A DNA stretch of 64,000 nucleotides, taken from Eucriotettix oculatus (Eukaryota; Arthropoda; Insecta; Orthoptera; Tetrigidae). This document shows, piece after piece, positions 12,199 through 23,130 of the stretch. The translations under genes and the position numbers were made by a program. The notes under the pieces were generated by a model. It ran no database searches and was not told the origin of the DNA. It saw only the letters and a list, made by a program, of their open reading frames with translations. The stretch spans positions 40,696,333 through 40,760,332 of the forward strand of contig CM067376.1 in assembly GCA_034510155.1 (NCBI GenBank), given 5' to 3'. Position 1 is the stretch's first letter. Each line of letters opens with the position of its first letter.

Positions 12199-12232
12199 CT
12201 AACGATGACGGAGCTTGCAATCGAAACGTTGT
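12199..12232 (+). ncRNA. Weak hammerhead-like motif
   Basis: CTAACGA (CTGANGA with G changed to A) is followed 17 bases later by GAAACGTT and then GTTTTC. Stem II pairing between these boxes is not convincing and stem I is absent. I keep it because spacing and boxes match the better motifs elsewhere. Confidence 0.2.
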
Positions 12233-12239
12233 TTTCTCT

Positions 12240-13610
12240 ACTTTTGATGATATAAACACTGTATGAAGGATCGGTCTTATACTGTATTTATTATCAATGT
12301 AAATATTAACATTCAGTGATTCGAATTCTTTATCCTTTTTTTATCGTCTGCCTTGATGCAAGGCAATGAACAAATAGTTCACATCAATACAATGCTACCT
12401 TGTAATTTATATTTGACTTCTTTAGTTAAATAACTCTGGTCTAAAATAGAACAATTGTTTCTATTACAAATAATAGCAGCCCATGTTTTCCTGTAACTAC
12501 TCCTGGATATTTGTGATTCTTTTCACATTACCCACGAATCATTTTCGAGTAAGTGTTAAGGTGTGGCCCGACCATCAATCACATTCGAAGAGAAACCGCT
12601 GAAATACGTCGGCCTTGTATCAGAACCTCGTTAGGATAAGAGATACGATTACACCACGGCACGAAACGTCTTCAGACTTCCGAAAACGTCGCTCTCTAAT
12701 TTGGCAGGTAATTAAAATTAACGATGGCCGTAGACATGATAGTCGTTAGCACCGAAAACTATGAACAAAACAGCGGAAAGGCGCTAATGAATATACGAAA
12801 ATTAAATCTTTGGCCCGTGTTGGATTATTTTATTTAGCATCTGAAATCCAATTTTACCTTTTTTTTAACTTGAAATTTCAAAACTTGCTTTAATTTATTG
12901 TCGTCTAGTCTGGAAAGCTCCCTTATTGAAATCGTGTCAACAAGAAATATATTCCTCTTTTGCCATTTGCATAAAAGAAGAATTTTTCAATTATATGCCG
13001 TGATATTTGTTCTATTTCCCGAAAAGACGTCGAATAGAATAAATAACTCTAACTTTAATTTTATTATTTCCATAAAAGAAACAACGTGTCCAGGTGTTTT
13101 TTTTATAATACAGCAACGCCGACGTGACACTGCGCGTTAATGACAATGAGGCCCGTATCTGTGTGCAATAGAAATTATCTCGAAAGCACCCACTTCTCAA
13201 AAGTGTTGTGTTGTGAAGCGGGTCCAAGGTCGTTGCTTACGATATTACAGTGATGCTCGACAATATTCTAGAAGCGCTTTCAAGATTCCAAACACTGGCG
13301 AGCGTCATGTAATTATTCTTCCGATTATCAGACGGCCAAGAAAATAACTTTGAAATGACAGTTTGGCAACATAGCCCCATTATCACATCCGAAAACAAAT
13401 CGACGTGACTTATTCGGCAGGTTTTAAGTACATTTACAGTTATTTGGTTAATGAATGGGTGATTATGACTCAGATTTTTCAAACGCCGTGTGTTGACAAT
13501 ATCATTAACTATTAGCAATTTTATTTATTGAAATATTCTAAGTCAGAATTATAAAAAGTAAACAATACAGTCTAATTTGTCAGCCAAAAATTTAAATAAT
13601 ATTAATTTTA
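12240..13610. other. No recognised gene
   Basis: A few open frames of 70-93 codons overlap around 12898-13518, but none has a recognisable domain, and opposite-strand frames cover the same DNA. I see no transposon ends. Confidence 0.4.
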
Positions 13611-13614
13611 ATAT

Positions 13615-13658
13615 AATTACGACGTTTAGTCCGTCTTTCTGGACTTCTTAAGGTAATT
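13615..13658 (-). ncRNA. Hammerhead-ribozyme-like motif with 6-bp stem I
   Basis: On the minus strand, AATTAC (13658-13653) pairs perfectly with GTAATT (13620-13615) as stem I. The first box is CTTAAGA (one change from CTGANGA). Stem II is GTCC/GGAC with loop AGAAAGAC. The second box is TAAACGTC (GAAACGTC with one change). The downstream block ...TTTTTGGCTGACAAA resembles the family A tail. Two core substitutions suggest this copy is inactive, but the helices survive. Confidence 0.5.
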
Positions 13659-13984
13659 TTTAAATGCAAAAGTTGCTGTACAATGTGTGGTGGACTTTCA
13701 AGACTATCGACCAACATAGTTCACGACATAAAATTATCCACATTGTATTACTATAAAAAAGTTTAATATGTTTTTGTTAATATACCTAATACAAGTATTT
13801 ATTAATTATATTTCAACCTTACCTTAGTCCTTAGTATACTATTAATTTTTAATGTCAATTTCAAGCAAGGAAGTTTAATTAAAACCGTAGTAATGTGAAT
13901 TCAGAATTGTAACACCCTATATGGTATTCTAATTGAAACAAACTAGAACTACAAAATTGCTATGCAATAAATAATTTTCCTAAC

Positions 13985-14360
13985 TTATGAATACAACCAA
14001 AGTCTGGGCTTGCGTGCGCGAGTCAAGTCCAATGGAGTTGGATCTTGCGATTGATGAATCCATCGTTGATGATTTCCTCTAGTAGCCGGTCGCATGTTCC
14101 GGCTCTGGGCTGGATTGCCAATACCACAATTCTCCCAACTTGTTCGTTGGCTGGCTTCCCAACTTCTCTAACTTTTAACTAACTCTGATCAATCATCTCG
14201 CGACTTTTTCCATCTCTCTCAATCCTACATTTCTCTCTCTCCCTCTCTCTCTATCACGAAGTGCGCTTGACTTTCCGCTTCCGTTAGTAAATAAAGTTGT
14301 GTCTGCATAACAGTGTTTCTTGTTTGCGTCTTACCTTCTGCTAAGAAAAATAAATGACAG
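13985..14360 (+). mobile_element. Possible solo LTR (3' end)
   Basis: The segment has LTR-like features: a C/T-rich stretch with (TC)n at 14216-14254, then GTAAATAAAGTTGTGTCTGC (polyadenylation signal followed by a GT-rich element) and an end AAATAAATGACA. I find no matching second LTR, PBS or target duplication, so this rests on architecture only. Confidence 0.25.
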
Positions 14361-14700
14361 GGCCATCGCTGCAAAAATAAGTAGCTAATCTTTTATAGGG
14401 AGGGGTTTATTGAAATAATAATTACCGGTGATTAAATTGTAATTGGGGTATTTATATACATAAAACATGAATTAATTAACTAATTACAAAGCTATATCAA
14501 TTTCGGTTAGTCGGTGAGACAGTCAGATATCTAAAAAATATCAACTAAAATTGTGAACGAATACCCTAGTCGCCAAATATTGGGAAACTTGACAGCGTAC
14601 CTTTAGTCGTAACGCTGCGTCTCTCCGCCACCTCACCTCAGGGTCACACCTGATTGCTTTCGTTCAACCAGAGCGACGTCTACTCCCTTCTCCTCTTTTT

Positions 14701-15055
14701 AGGGTAACAGGCTTCATGAGGGTGATCCTGAAACAATCAACTTCCTCTTAATAGCATAGGAAGGGAATTGAAAAGGGGGGGTGTGGAAGGCACAGCAAGG
14801 CAGCCAAGAGTTGACTAGAGTCCCCGGGCTATAGTTTAAGGATCCTCCTACCCGGTGCTTCACCTAAAGAGATGCAAGGAAAATCCTAAAAATCCTGCAA
14901 CACGTAGGTCGGGAATTGGGTAATATTTTAACGCCTTTCCGAATGACGGGAGACGAGTTTGCTGTGCGGTCGCAGCATTCCCTTCTCCGTGGCTCCTCAA
15001 GTTATAAGAGGCAGTTAGTCGACTGATCCAATGGGATCAGCGGACAACTCTTGCC
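14701..15055 (+). repeat. Dispersed repeat F1, 5' two thirds
   Basis: GGGTAACAGGCTTCATGAGG, then GATCCTGAAACAATCAACTT, a G-run, CCCCGGGCTATAGTTTAAGG, a TTCACCTAAAGAGATGCAAG segment, AATGACGGGAGACGAGTTTG and the hairpin CTGATCCAATGGGATCAG. It ends abruptly after ACTCTTGCC. Confidence 0.85.
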
Positions 15056-15525
15056 TTATTACAACTATTATTTTTAATATTATTTACTTTGTTGATTTTA
15101 GTTGCTGCTTATTTATGCAGACCAGATAAAAATTTAGTAAAATTAATAAGAAAAAACAGTATAAAATACCAAATTGTTCGGTGTACTTTCCTTATTCTAC
15201 CCTTAAGCAGATCATCACTCTTCGTATATGGGATAGTAATGCCAGTCCCGTTTTGTTATAAAGTTATTTACAAATGGAAATTTTCCAACGTCTGTTCATT
15301 TCACCTTTTCTTTATTTTTCAAAGGATTATCATTTTTCGAGATGTAAGTAAGATTATTTCAGGAAGATACAGAATAAATTAAATATAAAAGCCATTGGAT
15401 ATGATGTATAAGATTGAAGAAGAATACAGAGAAGCTGTTTGAACTCCTCAAAATGATTAAATGAATTCAAACAGACAAATAATTACGTCAGTGGTCGTGT
15501 TTCCGACTTGAGTTCATAATTTTCA
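15056..15525. other. No recognisable feature
   Basis: AT-rich; the 97-codon plus-strand frame at 15089-15382 has no motif and an AT-biased composition. Confidence 0.4.
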
Positions 15526-15765
15526 TCATTGATGTGGGTCTATAATTTTACCAACGCTATTTTCGCAGACGTCGTGGAATTTCAGGACAAATTGGTTGAC
15601 TTTACGGCAGCTGCATTCAGCCCTGCAGAAACCTAAATGCGTACGCACTGGGTTAAAGGACCAAGCACAGCTATTTCCGGACTTTCCATCTGCCCCGGAC
15701 ATTAAAACTTCAACTTCTTCCGCAATCCCGGCTTTGAGTAACGAAACAAAGAGTTTTCGAGCCAC
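15526..15765 (-). other. GC-richer open frame, unidentified
   Basis: A 79-codon minus-strand frame beginning MARKLFVSLLKAGIAEEVEV in DNA that is GC-richer than its flanks. The cysteine-bearing segment CRAECSCRK lies near residue 50. I do not recognise the family, and the opposite strand is also open for 65 codons. It could be an exon or a piece of an unidentified repeat. Confidence 0.2.
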
Positions 15766-15869
15766 TATATATTCTATCTACGAGTTTAAGTAACTGACAA
15801 TAAATCATATTTGATTGAATAATTTAACACGCTTTAAATTTCACTGAAAAGGAAGAACAATGACAAAAA

Positions 15870-15990
15870 TCGACCTCCAGAGGTTTAGTAATCAGTGACG
15901 CAGACGTCCAGGGTTCGAGTCCTGGGAAGGCTATGGATGTTGTCTGAAAGAGTTTCCATGCTGAAATTGGGGAAGAATGGCAGAATCACA
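15870..15990 (+). repeat. Diverged tRNA-derived SINE (S1)
   Basis: A pol III B-box GGTTCGAGTCC lies at about 15913, preceded by an A-box-like GGTTTAGTAATCAG. It is followed by GGATGTTGTCTGA, the counterpart of the GGATGTTTGTGTCGTC block in the SINE at 19170. The copy is clearly older than the others. Confidence 0.5.
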
Positions 15991-15999
15991 TCTAATGTA

Positions 16000-16530
16000 T
16001 AGTCAGCCGAGTGTCCTTACTTTACTTTTCTCTTCTATAGTTGATGTTTTCTGGAGTTTCGATCGGTTAAGTTAAAACGAAATTTCAGTTACATGATCAA
16101 TAAAAAATTATGGCTTCACTGTCACTGGCTTCAATTGCTGATGGAATTCTATCAAGACTCTGATAATCTGCGAATTGTGAATGAAGTACTCACTGACGTA
16201 TAGTTTCTTTCACGAAAATGAATCACTTTATATCTGTTGCAAAATTATTTTCTATACAATTTCTTTCATCTTGTTTTTTGCACGACCAACGAACGACCAT
16301 TGAAAAATGTCTCCTCTAAAGCTAACCTTTAAAAGTAATATTCTTAATGTATAATTCTTGTAAATATACAAAAATATTATGAAATTAGTCAAATTTGTTA
16401 CGAGAATGAGGACTTTTTCCCAACTAATATAGAATATATTAAATTGAAATAGTATTCATTACGCGGTACCTGAATACGTTGCGTTGTCATTCTTCTCACT
16501 TTAATAAGTAAATTCCAGTGTTATTAAAGT
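16000..16530. other. No recognisable feature
   Basis: AT-rich DNA without supported features. Confidence 0.4.
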
Positions 16531-16552
16531 ATATATATATATATATATATAT
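16531..16552. repeat. (AT)n microsatellite
   Basis: About 22 bases of AT dinucleotides just upstream of an F1 copy. Confidence 0.9.
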
Positions 16553-16599
16553 TACAGTATATATTGACACCGCTAGAAAATTACCTGGCATTCACGGTG

Positions 16600-16932
16600 T
16601 CAGGTCGGGCTCAATTGCAGGTACTATTTCTCACGCCCTTCCGAATGACGGGAGACGAGTTTGCTGTGGGGACGCAGCATTCCCTTCTCCGTGTCTCCAC
16701 CAATTTCAGGAGGCAATTGGCCGACTGATCCAATGGGATCAGCGGACAACTCTTGCCATATGCCCAAGGTATTTGACCCCAGTACATATACCTCCTAAAA
16801 TAGGTGAAGGTGTCTCGGCATATAAGAACTTTGACAAAAAATACCCAGAGAGAGTGCGAGGCATTCCCGACATGATCAGGTAAGCCCCACAGTCACTCTG
16901 GGCCTGAAGCGTCTGCGAGAAAACTCAGGAGG
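16600..16932 (+). repeat. Dispersed repeat F1, 3' half
   Basis: Begins GGTCGGGCTCAATTGCAGGT and continues through GAATGACGGGAGACGAGTTT, the hairpin CTGATCCAATGGGATCAG, CCCAGTACATATACCTCCTA, GAGTGCGAGGCATTCCCGAC, and ends CTGCGAGAAAACTCAGGAGG. It is immediately followed by a T-run and the 5' half of another F1 unit. The open frame 16518-16883 is this repeat. Confidence 0.85.
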
Positions 16933-16941
16933 CTTTTTTTT

Positions 16942-17195
16942 TGGGTAACAGGCTACATGAGGGTGATCCTGAAACAGGCAACTCCCCTTTAATAGCATAG
17001 GAAGGGAATTGAAAAAGGGGGGATGCAGAAGGTAGAGCAAGGTAGCCCAGGGTTAACTAGGGCCCCCGGGCTATGGCTTAAGGATCCTACCCGGTGTTTC
17101 ACCAAAATAGATGCAGGGAAAACCCTAAAAACCTGCATCAGGTAGGTCGGGCATTGGGTACTATTCTCACGCCCTTCCGAATGACGGGAGACGAG
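16942..17195 (+). repeat. Dispersed repeat F1, 5' half, tail-to-head with the preceding copy
   Basis: GGGTAACAGGCTACATGAGG through GACGGGAGACGAGTT. It is cut off exactly where the foldback element at 17196 begins, and the missing 3' part does not resume on the other side. Confidence 0.85.
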
Positions 17196-17464
17196 TTAAT
17201 AAATAAAAAGACGGCCAAAAAGTCAACATTAAATATATCACTATTTATTTTCGAAAGCAACGTTTCGTCTCAATTTTGAGACTTCTTCAGGCTTTAAATT
17301 TAGCAATACATTCTATATACTCCTTGACTCCCTCAGCCGAAAAGGTTATTGAATTTAGATGTGAAGAATTTGGGCCGTGCTGGACCATCTTTTGAAACAT
17401 CGCTTTTGTAAATAAATAGTGATATATTTAATTCTGACTTTTCGACCGCTTTTTTATTTATTGT
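17196..17464. mobile_element. Foldback element, family A (269 bp)
   Basis: The left arm 17196-17268 and right arm 17393-17464 are inverted copies. Read outward they give ATATATTTAATGTTGACTTT, GGCCGTC and TTTTTATTTATT on the left, with small changes on the right (CTGACTTTTCGACCGC). The left arm carries a nearly canonical hammerhead-like motif; the right arm keeps only GAAACATCGCTTTT. The element lies at the broken end of an F1 copy. Confidence 0.75.
17254..17295 (-). ncRNA. Hammerhead-ribozyme-like motif, best core match
   Basis: On the minus strand: stem I AAAGC/GCTTT (5 bp, perfect), core box CTGAAGA, one extra A, stem II GTCTC/GAGAC (5 bp, perfect, loop AAAATT), GAAA, palindromic ACGT as minimal stem III, and T at the cleavage position. 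All conserved core residues of the hammerhead are present. The extra A before stem II and the two-base-pair stem III are the departures. A short stem III fits the dimeric hammerheads of retrotransposons. Confidence 0.65.
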
Positions 17465-17869
17465 TAAATAAAATTACTGTTTAGGACTAGGTCTTAATGT
17501 TAAATAAAGCTTAAAAGTGTATTTATCTTCTGGCAATTCTAGCTTAATGAACGAAACACTACTACACGAATTAGGAAAGGGAGAAAAGGGTTGGAGAAAT
17601 AGTTTTAGGGAGCCTACGACAGACATAAGGTGAGTAATAACGTAGGTCTTCAAACTGACGCTTGTTTACTTTTTTGTACCGCTTTGGTTGTTACCTATGG
17701 TTTTTGATCCACTGAATTGTAATATGCCGAGCTTTTTCCTTCATCCCAAAGTGTAAATGAAAATCTATGCAACACCAGCAAAACACGAAGGAAAGTAATA
17801 TATCTTTAAATAAAAATATATATCACGTCATATTTTCTCACTTATTTTAAACTTATAAAATTAAAATAT
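17465..17869. other. No recognisable feature
   Basis: Non-coding DNA between the foldback element and the pseudogene. Confidence 0.4.
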
Positions 17870-18540
17870 ATAAATGGTTTAATTTTTTTAGTATAATATC
17901 TAAATTTATTACCCTCGAAGCTTTGTCTCGAGTTTTTCCGCTTGTGCACCGCGCGTTTTTTTCTCTGTGCAGCATCCAACAGTAATCGGTGATCATATTC
18001 ACATTCCACCGTCCTTTGTAACTCCGCTCCATTTTCTATCTGATTGCTCTTCACTCACTGCACCCAGATTTTCGGGGAAATGGTCCAGATGTGAGTTCAA
18101 GATGTGTAGTTTTAAACTCCTTGAGCATTCCAGTTCTTTGAATCTCCTCAGATTGTTGTATACGATTCTTTCAAAGTTAGGACCGACCAAAACACCCTCC
18201 GTCAGCTTTGTTTCGGACAACTCAGGAAACTTGCTGGTAAACGTATCACCAACTTTTGGCATGTTGCTTCTTCATTTCAAGTTAGATATGGACTGGAGTA
18301 CTTCAATTTTCTTTGAGTCCAAGACTTTTTTTCCTCTTACCTTTATAATTCTTCTTGGCCACTCTTTAGGGATCCAGTGCTGATCTTTGGTACGGCTTTC
18401 CCATTCAAACAAAAACCATAAGTATTTGGTGTAGTCACCTTCGTGTCTTAGTTTCATAAAAAATGCTTTCAGGTTCCCGCAGCTGGTCCAATCAAATTCC
18501 CTTGTAGTAATTTTGTTGCTGAGAGTTTCGAATATTAATT
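17870..18540 (-). pseudogene. Decayed copy of an arthropod-expanded gene family of unknown function
   Basis: Minus-strand translation, switching frame several times, reads: GDYTKYLWFLFEWESRTKDQ, then HWIPKEWPRR, then EGVLVGPNFE, then SLKLHILNSHLDHFPENLGA followed by VSEEQSD, then SYKGRWNVNMITDYCWMLHR. I recall this order of motifs (GGYTKF-type, then HSHLDFFPEN-GAVS-type, then a YQG-WN-DYCW-type end) from a protein family repeated many times in arthropod genomes, probably mobile-element associated. Its function is unknown to me. In-frame stops (after the first block and after the third) and at least two frameshifts show that this is a pseudogene. The middle of the family (between EGVLVGP and SLKLH) is also shortened. 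The plus-strand frame at 17967-18383 is only its shadow. Confidence 0.6.
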
Positions 18541-19169
18541 TTTATATTACTTTATAGCTTTTAGAATAAATCCTGACTTTGTAATAAGTTGAAATCATAG
18601 AAGAAAAACAAATTCAATCTATTCTATTTATTCTATTAAACTAGGCAATACGTTTCTTTTTTGCGACAAAATATTTCGCCGTAGAATTTTAAGCATTTTT
18701 CCTGTACTCATCCCTTAAAAATACATTAGAAACATTTTTCATTAGACAGAAAAAACGTTTGACCCAGACGCTGTGTAATCAAAGTAAAATAAAAGTTAGT
18801 AATTTATTTAAAATGACAAATGTGCTGTCCAAATTATGAAAAGAAATAATGGAATGTAGATTGGAAAAAAGTGGAGACCCCAGAGAAAATGACGAGGTAT
18901 CATAGTAAGATTTAGAGTAAAAATACGGAAAATAAAAATGTAAATCGACATCTATTTTTAAAAATTGCCAAATATTCAGAAAATAAGAGTTAATATTTCT
19001 TCTACACTGAAAATAGGAAGAATTAACGATTGATGTCATTAAACATGCTAAAGTGGCTAGAATTGTTATGTTATTCTTCTTCTTCCTTGGCTCCATGGAG
19101 GGTTTTTCAATGTGAAAAATTATTTGCCGTAATTGATGATCAAGAATTTATTCCTTCTAATAACATAAC
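18541..19169. other. No recognisable feature
   Basis: AT-rich; the 105-codon minus frame at 18779-19096 is low-complexity F/S/L-rich and not convincing. Confidence 0.4.
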
Positions 19170-19330
19170 AGCCGACTTCCTGTGGTGTATTGGTAGCGTC
19201 GCAGCCTCACAACGCAGGGATTCCGGGTTCGAATCTTGGCATCGGCTTGGATGTTTGTGTCGTCATGGTCAGGGAGATTGGGATTAAGACTGCTGGAGAA
19301 TCGATGCGCTGACATTCACTACAATCTCTT
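19170..19330 (+). repeat. tRNA-derived SINE (S1)
   Basis: Begins AGCCGACTTCCTGTGGTGTA. The A-box-like part is TGGTGTATTGGTAGCGTC and the B-box is GGTTCGAATC (about 19228). The tRNA-unrelated body has GGATGTTTGTGTCGTCATGG and GGGATTAAGACTGCTGGAGA. The same body is found at 35597-35807 and 60395-60608 (both minus), so this is a real dispersed SINE rather than a tRNA gene. Its 3' part seems truncated or diverged after about 19330. Confidence 0.8.
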
Positions 19331-19379
19331 CCCAGTCAGCAGAAGAAACCTGAATCGAAGTCTGCTTCGGTGGAAATTT

Positions 19380-20780
19380 TTTCGACTCTTTCCTTAATTA
19401 TTTACTAAAATAGGTTTTACAATTTACGAAATGAGTATTGTGGACGTAATAAGTGTTTAATTATTTCGATGTACACTATAAGTCTGTGAGACATTACATA
19501 TTCTTGTAATGTAAATATTTCAAGTAAAATCAAGCAACGAATGAAATATAGCGAAACAAAGCTGAACTATAGTGGTACGTCTTTTTCATCCTGTTTATTA
19601 CTAGACCTTGGGCACTGGACTTTTGCTGCTATTTCAGATTTTCTTCCGAGATGCATTTCCCGCAACTATTTACGTTCTGGCTCTTTTTCAACACTTGAAT
19701 ACTTTTATGAGAACGTCCAGTTAGCTTAATACGCAAAAGCGCCGACATTCTGTGGAGCTTTGTGATACACGTGTGGATCGATAAAGAAGTTCTGATGGCA
19801 AATCGTTGAGGGTTGTAATCAAATCCTGGCCAGAGAATGCAGAACAATATTATGTGCTCGTAATTTGCAAACGGATACAAACAGAAAAGAGCTTAAATCA
19901 GAAAGAACGTCGATATATTTTATAAAACTACTTGCAGTTACGATTGAATAGGAGGAATAAATTTTAAGTAATTAAAAACAAATTCTTATATTGTGTGAAA
20001 TACGTTTAAATGTAAATCCCAAAAGTACAGAGTCGCATATGACACATAAATGTTCATAAAATAAATGAAAATTATAATAGTGCCAATAGCTTCTGAAATG
20101 TGTGTCAAAAAATTGGTATGATAAATAATGAAGAACCGGTCAACAGGGAAATCTCGAAAGTGTTCAAACAGAAATATAATATGGTGGTAAAAATTTAAAT
20201 GTAAGACAATTGCAAAATATTTGAAAAAGCATCTGAAGATGGCTTTGCTATAAGATTGGAAGAATATTAAATATGTTACAAGACGGAGGGCCACATAAAA
20301 TTAATAAAAAATAGAAAAAAGTATTTCAAATACAAAAATTTAAAGTAACCGAAGTTATAAAAATGTTCAGATCAATCCTTATACTATGTCAATATGTAAT
20401 TTTCTCTCTTCCAAGTCATATTGTTAAACACTCAGTGAATTGATATTTTTTATGAAACCAGTGAAAGGTAGAAGTAATGTAATAATAAACACAAAACCTA
20501 GGATTTCTTTGTGTTAATTATGTGGTAGTTTATTTAACATGTAGTCATAAAAACAAATTTAATTTAATTTTTTATTGCCCTGAAATATTTTTCCACGGGA
20601 AGACTGGCAAGAAAGAATCATGTGACTAAATTGCTGTAATATAAAGTTTATTTATTTCACTTATCTGTAATGCTGAATGTAAATTAATTTCTTTTTTCTC
20701 TGCCTTCCAGATATCACTTTTACACATTCAAACACACAATAAGAGACTTTGCTCTGCTGCTATTGACTTATTAAATTCAC
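19380..20780. other. No recognised gene
   Basis: AT-rich. The 102-codon minus-strand frame at 19986-20294 is rich in F, I and Y codons as expected from AT-rich DNA. No repeat ends found. Confidence 0.45.
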
Positions 20781-20784
20781 TCTC

Positions 20785-21110
20785 TTTATTTTCTTACGTT
20801 CCTCCCTATTTATAACTTCTAAAAGACGACTCCAGAAAATTATTCTAACCAATATCTCGCTTGCTGCCCGCTCAGGTTCTGTCTGTAAAATTTTCCATTT
20901 CACAAACATTCGGAAGAAGGTCCGCCAATAAATTTTGTTATACTTCTCCGCCCCCGGATACCCCACTTTACCGAGTCTGGCCCCGCAAGTCGTGCCAAAA
21001 TACTACAGTCTTTAAATTCGAAAAATTATCTCGAGCCTTCTTAATATTGCCTCATTACAGTATAAGGTGTGAGTTTAACTATCCACGGAGGAACCGAAAT
21101 TGTTTCCCGT
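20785..21110 (+). repeat. Dispersed repeat F3, copy 1
   Basis: ATTCGGAAGAAGGTCCGCCA, AATAAATTTTGTTATACTTC, TCCGCCCCCGGATACCCCAC and TTTACCGAGTCTGGCCCCGC align in order with 55895-56140. The unit has no coding potential in common between copies and I cannot classify it. Confidence 0.65.
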
Positions 21111-22825
21111 TGCACAGCAGAGGTCTTTATACAAATCATTTTCAGATCTGCGGACTGGATTGCTTAGTTTGAAAAATTACTATTATTTTTTATGGTGGTG
21201 AGCAGGAAACAAGTACAATACTAGACTCAGGTGAAGTTAATTGTTAGAATTAGTTATAGTTATCGACATAAAGAGGTCTTGAAAGCTGAGATTTGAAAGT
21301 AGCTTTTGTTGCGAGGCGGAACAAGTACTAAATTGAGAGTACAAAAATATCTTAGACGAGTTAAAAGTTAGTTACTGCAAGTTGAGATATGAGGCCAATT
21401 AGTTTCATGCGTCGAATGATCTACATGAGAAATAAAAGGTGAAAGATTCTATAACATTGTTAAAAGTTGACAGACTTGGTAGGTGGTGTCTATCTTCGGG
21501 GAGGCAATTTTTGTGTGGTGTGAAACTGCGGGCCCTTGGATTGGAGATACAAAGTAGAGAGCAAGGGAACACAGTCCAGAGAACTGTAGGTTTGTATAGT
21601 TTTATTTTGATGGTTGGATTGATAATATACTTTGGATTGGTTTAAAAGGATGGTTTATATACACATATTATATGCAAGCCAAAAATATAGTCTCTGCATC
21701 TGGGATTTCTAGTCACACAGTTCTCAGTACGGCACCCATCATATGTTTACTACACATAGAAACTGGTAAGATATAAGCAGAAATAGGGACTCCTCAGCTA
21801 TTAACGTCTCGGGCGTCGACTCTGCAACATCTCAACTCACGGACTCGCACTCACGCTCAGTTCACTATAATTCCGTAGCGCTACTGATTCGTTACCAATC
21901 CTATAAATAATAATAATATACAAAAGGGATGGATTGTACCTATAGAAAAAAGTAATCCCTGAAAATAACATCGTACACTGTGAGACAGATAATAATTTGA
22001 AAATAAATATACAGAAATTTGTGCAGATTATTCCACCTCAAAATATGTTCATTTTATGAAACTCGAAAGAACTATTCAGGGTCATAACTGAAAGCCTGAC
22101 TTTATAGTATTGCATCGAAAGCCCACTTACGGCGACAAAATGTGGCGGCTCCGGGAGATTTCGTCTCGTATTACGTTCCACTCCGTCGTACATCAGTTGA
22201 ACTCTGCGGATGATTAATTAGTGTCTTTATTTATTAAGCACCAAGTAATTAAAACAAAGTTTTATTAACGAACACAGTCTTAGATTTCCTCAGGGCGTGC
22301 TTGAGTTTTACTATCACTATTATCATTATAATTTTTCTTCACTCATTCCTTCTGCACATAAAATATATGATTTCATTTAATAACTGTTTTATATATTCGT
22401 TGCCGTTGCAGTTGAAATTTTTTGGAATGGAATTTTTTTCCCTTCTATCTTCTCCGACCGTGTCTATACGAGAAGAGCCATTATATTCACAATTACTGTT
22501 CTGTGTCTCATTGCCATGATAACGGCAACTTTTTTGAGACTTGAACACCTCTTCAAGTCGCGTCCTGTCGCACTATTCTGCAATGTTTGCTTGGCGCACG
22601 ATTATGTCGGTCTTCCTCAAAGTCTGCCGCTAGTAATATACCTGGGTCAGCTTTCCCAATTGAACCGCATATTCATAACTTCTTCTTATAGTATATTTTT
22701 AGTCAAATATTAGCTTTAAATAAATCAATAATATTAATATCTAATATATAATATAATTTCCTCCTCTGCCTTTTGTTTTTCATTTAATTCTGTAATGGCT
22801 TATTAATTTTAAAAGTGATTACTGT
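21111..22825. other. No recognised gene
   Basis: Includes slightly GC-richer blocks at 21480-21600 and 21710-21900 with no motif that I recognise. The short plus-strand frames at 22301-22713 have no domain. Confidence 0.4.
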
Positions 22826-23130
22826 ACCAATTAAGTTGGCACGAGCCCCTTATTCGGAGCAGTCCCTGAAACGGATAATTGTTGTATATAGTCCCGAGCT
22901 ACTCGGTCGTGGAGAGGATTTTTGGATTTTCAGTTAGAGGTCGTCGCTCTGCCTCCCGTCAAGCTGGGTATTTATCTTTGCAATGGGGAACGCACTTCAA
23001 AGGGTGAATCCCAGACGCTAGCTGACAGATTTTGGCTACTAACATTGCCGTTCGCCGCTGCAATTGGAATCCAGTTACTGTGGCCAACGAGAGTGGAGTC
23101 TGCCGTTGTATGGTGAAGCAGACCTATCGG
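22826..23130. other. GC-richer unidentified block
   Basis: Higher GC than the flanks, with a 64-codon plus frame (22922-23116, LPFAAAIGIQLLWPTRVE near its end). No splice pattern or domain that I can support; possibly a single-copy exon or an unidentified element. Confidence 0.2.

Noticed and set aside
16518..16883. 121-codon plus-strand frame
   Set aside because: It begins in an AT microsatellite and is otherwise F1 repeat read by chance.
17967..18383. 138-codon plus-strand frame
   Set aside because: Antisense shadow of the pseudogene whose minus-strand motifs are recognisable.
19170..19330. Possible functional tRNA gene
   Set aside because: B-box and A-box are present, but no acceptor stem or clean cloverleaf, and the following sequence repeats at 35.6 and 60.4 kb; it is a SINE.
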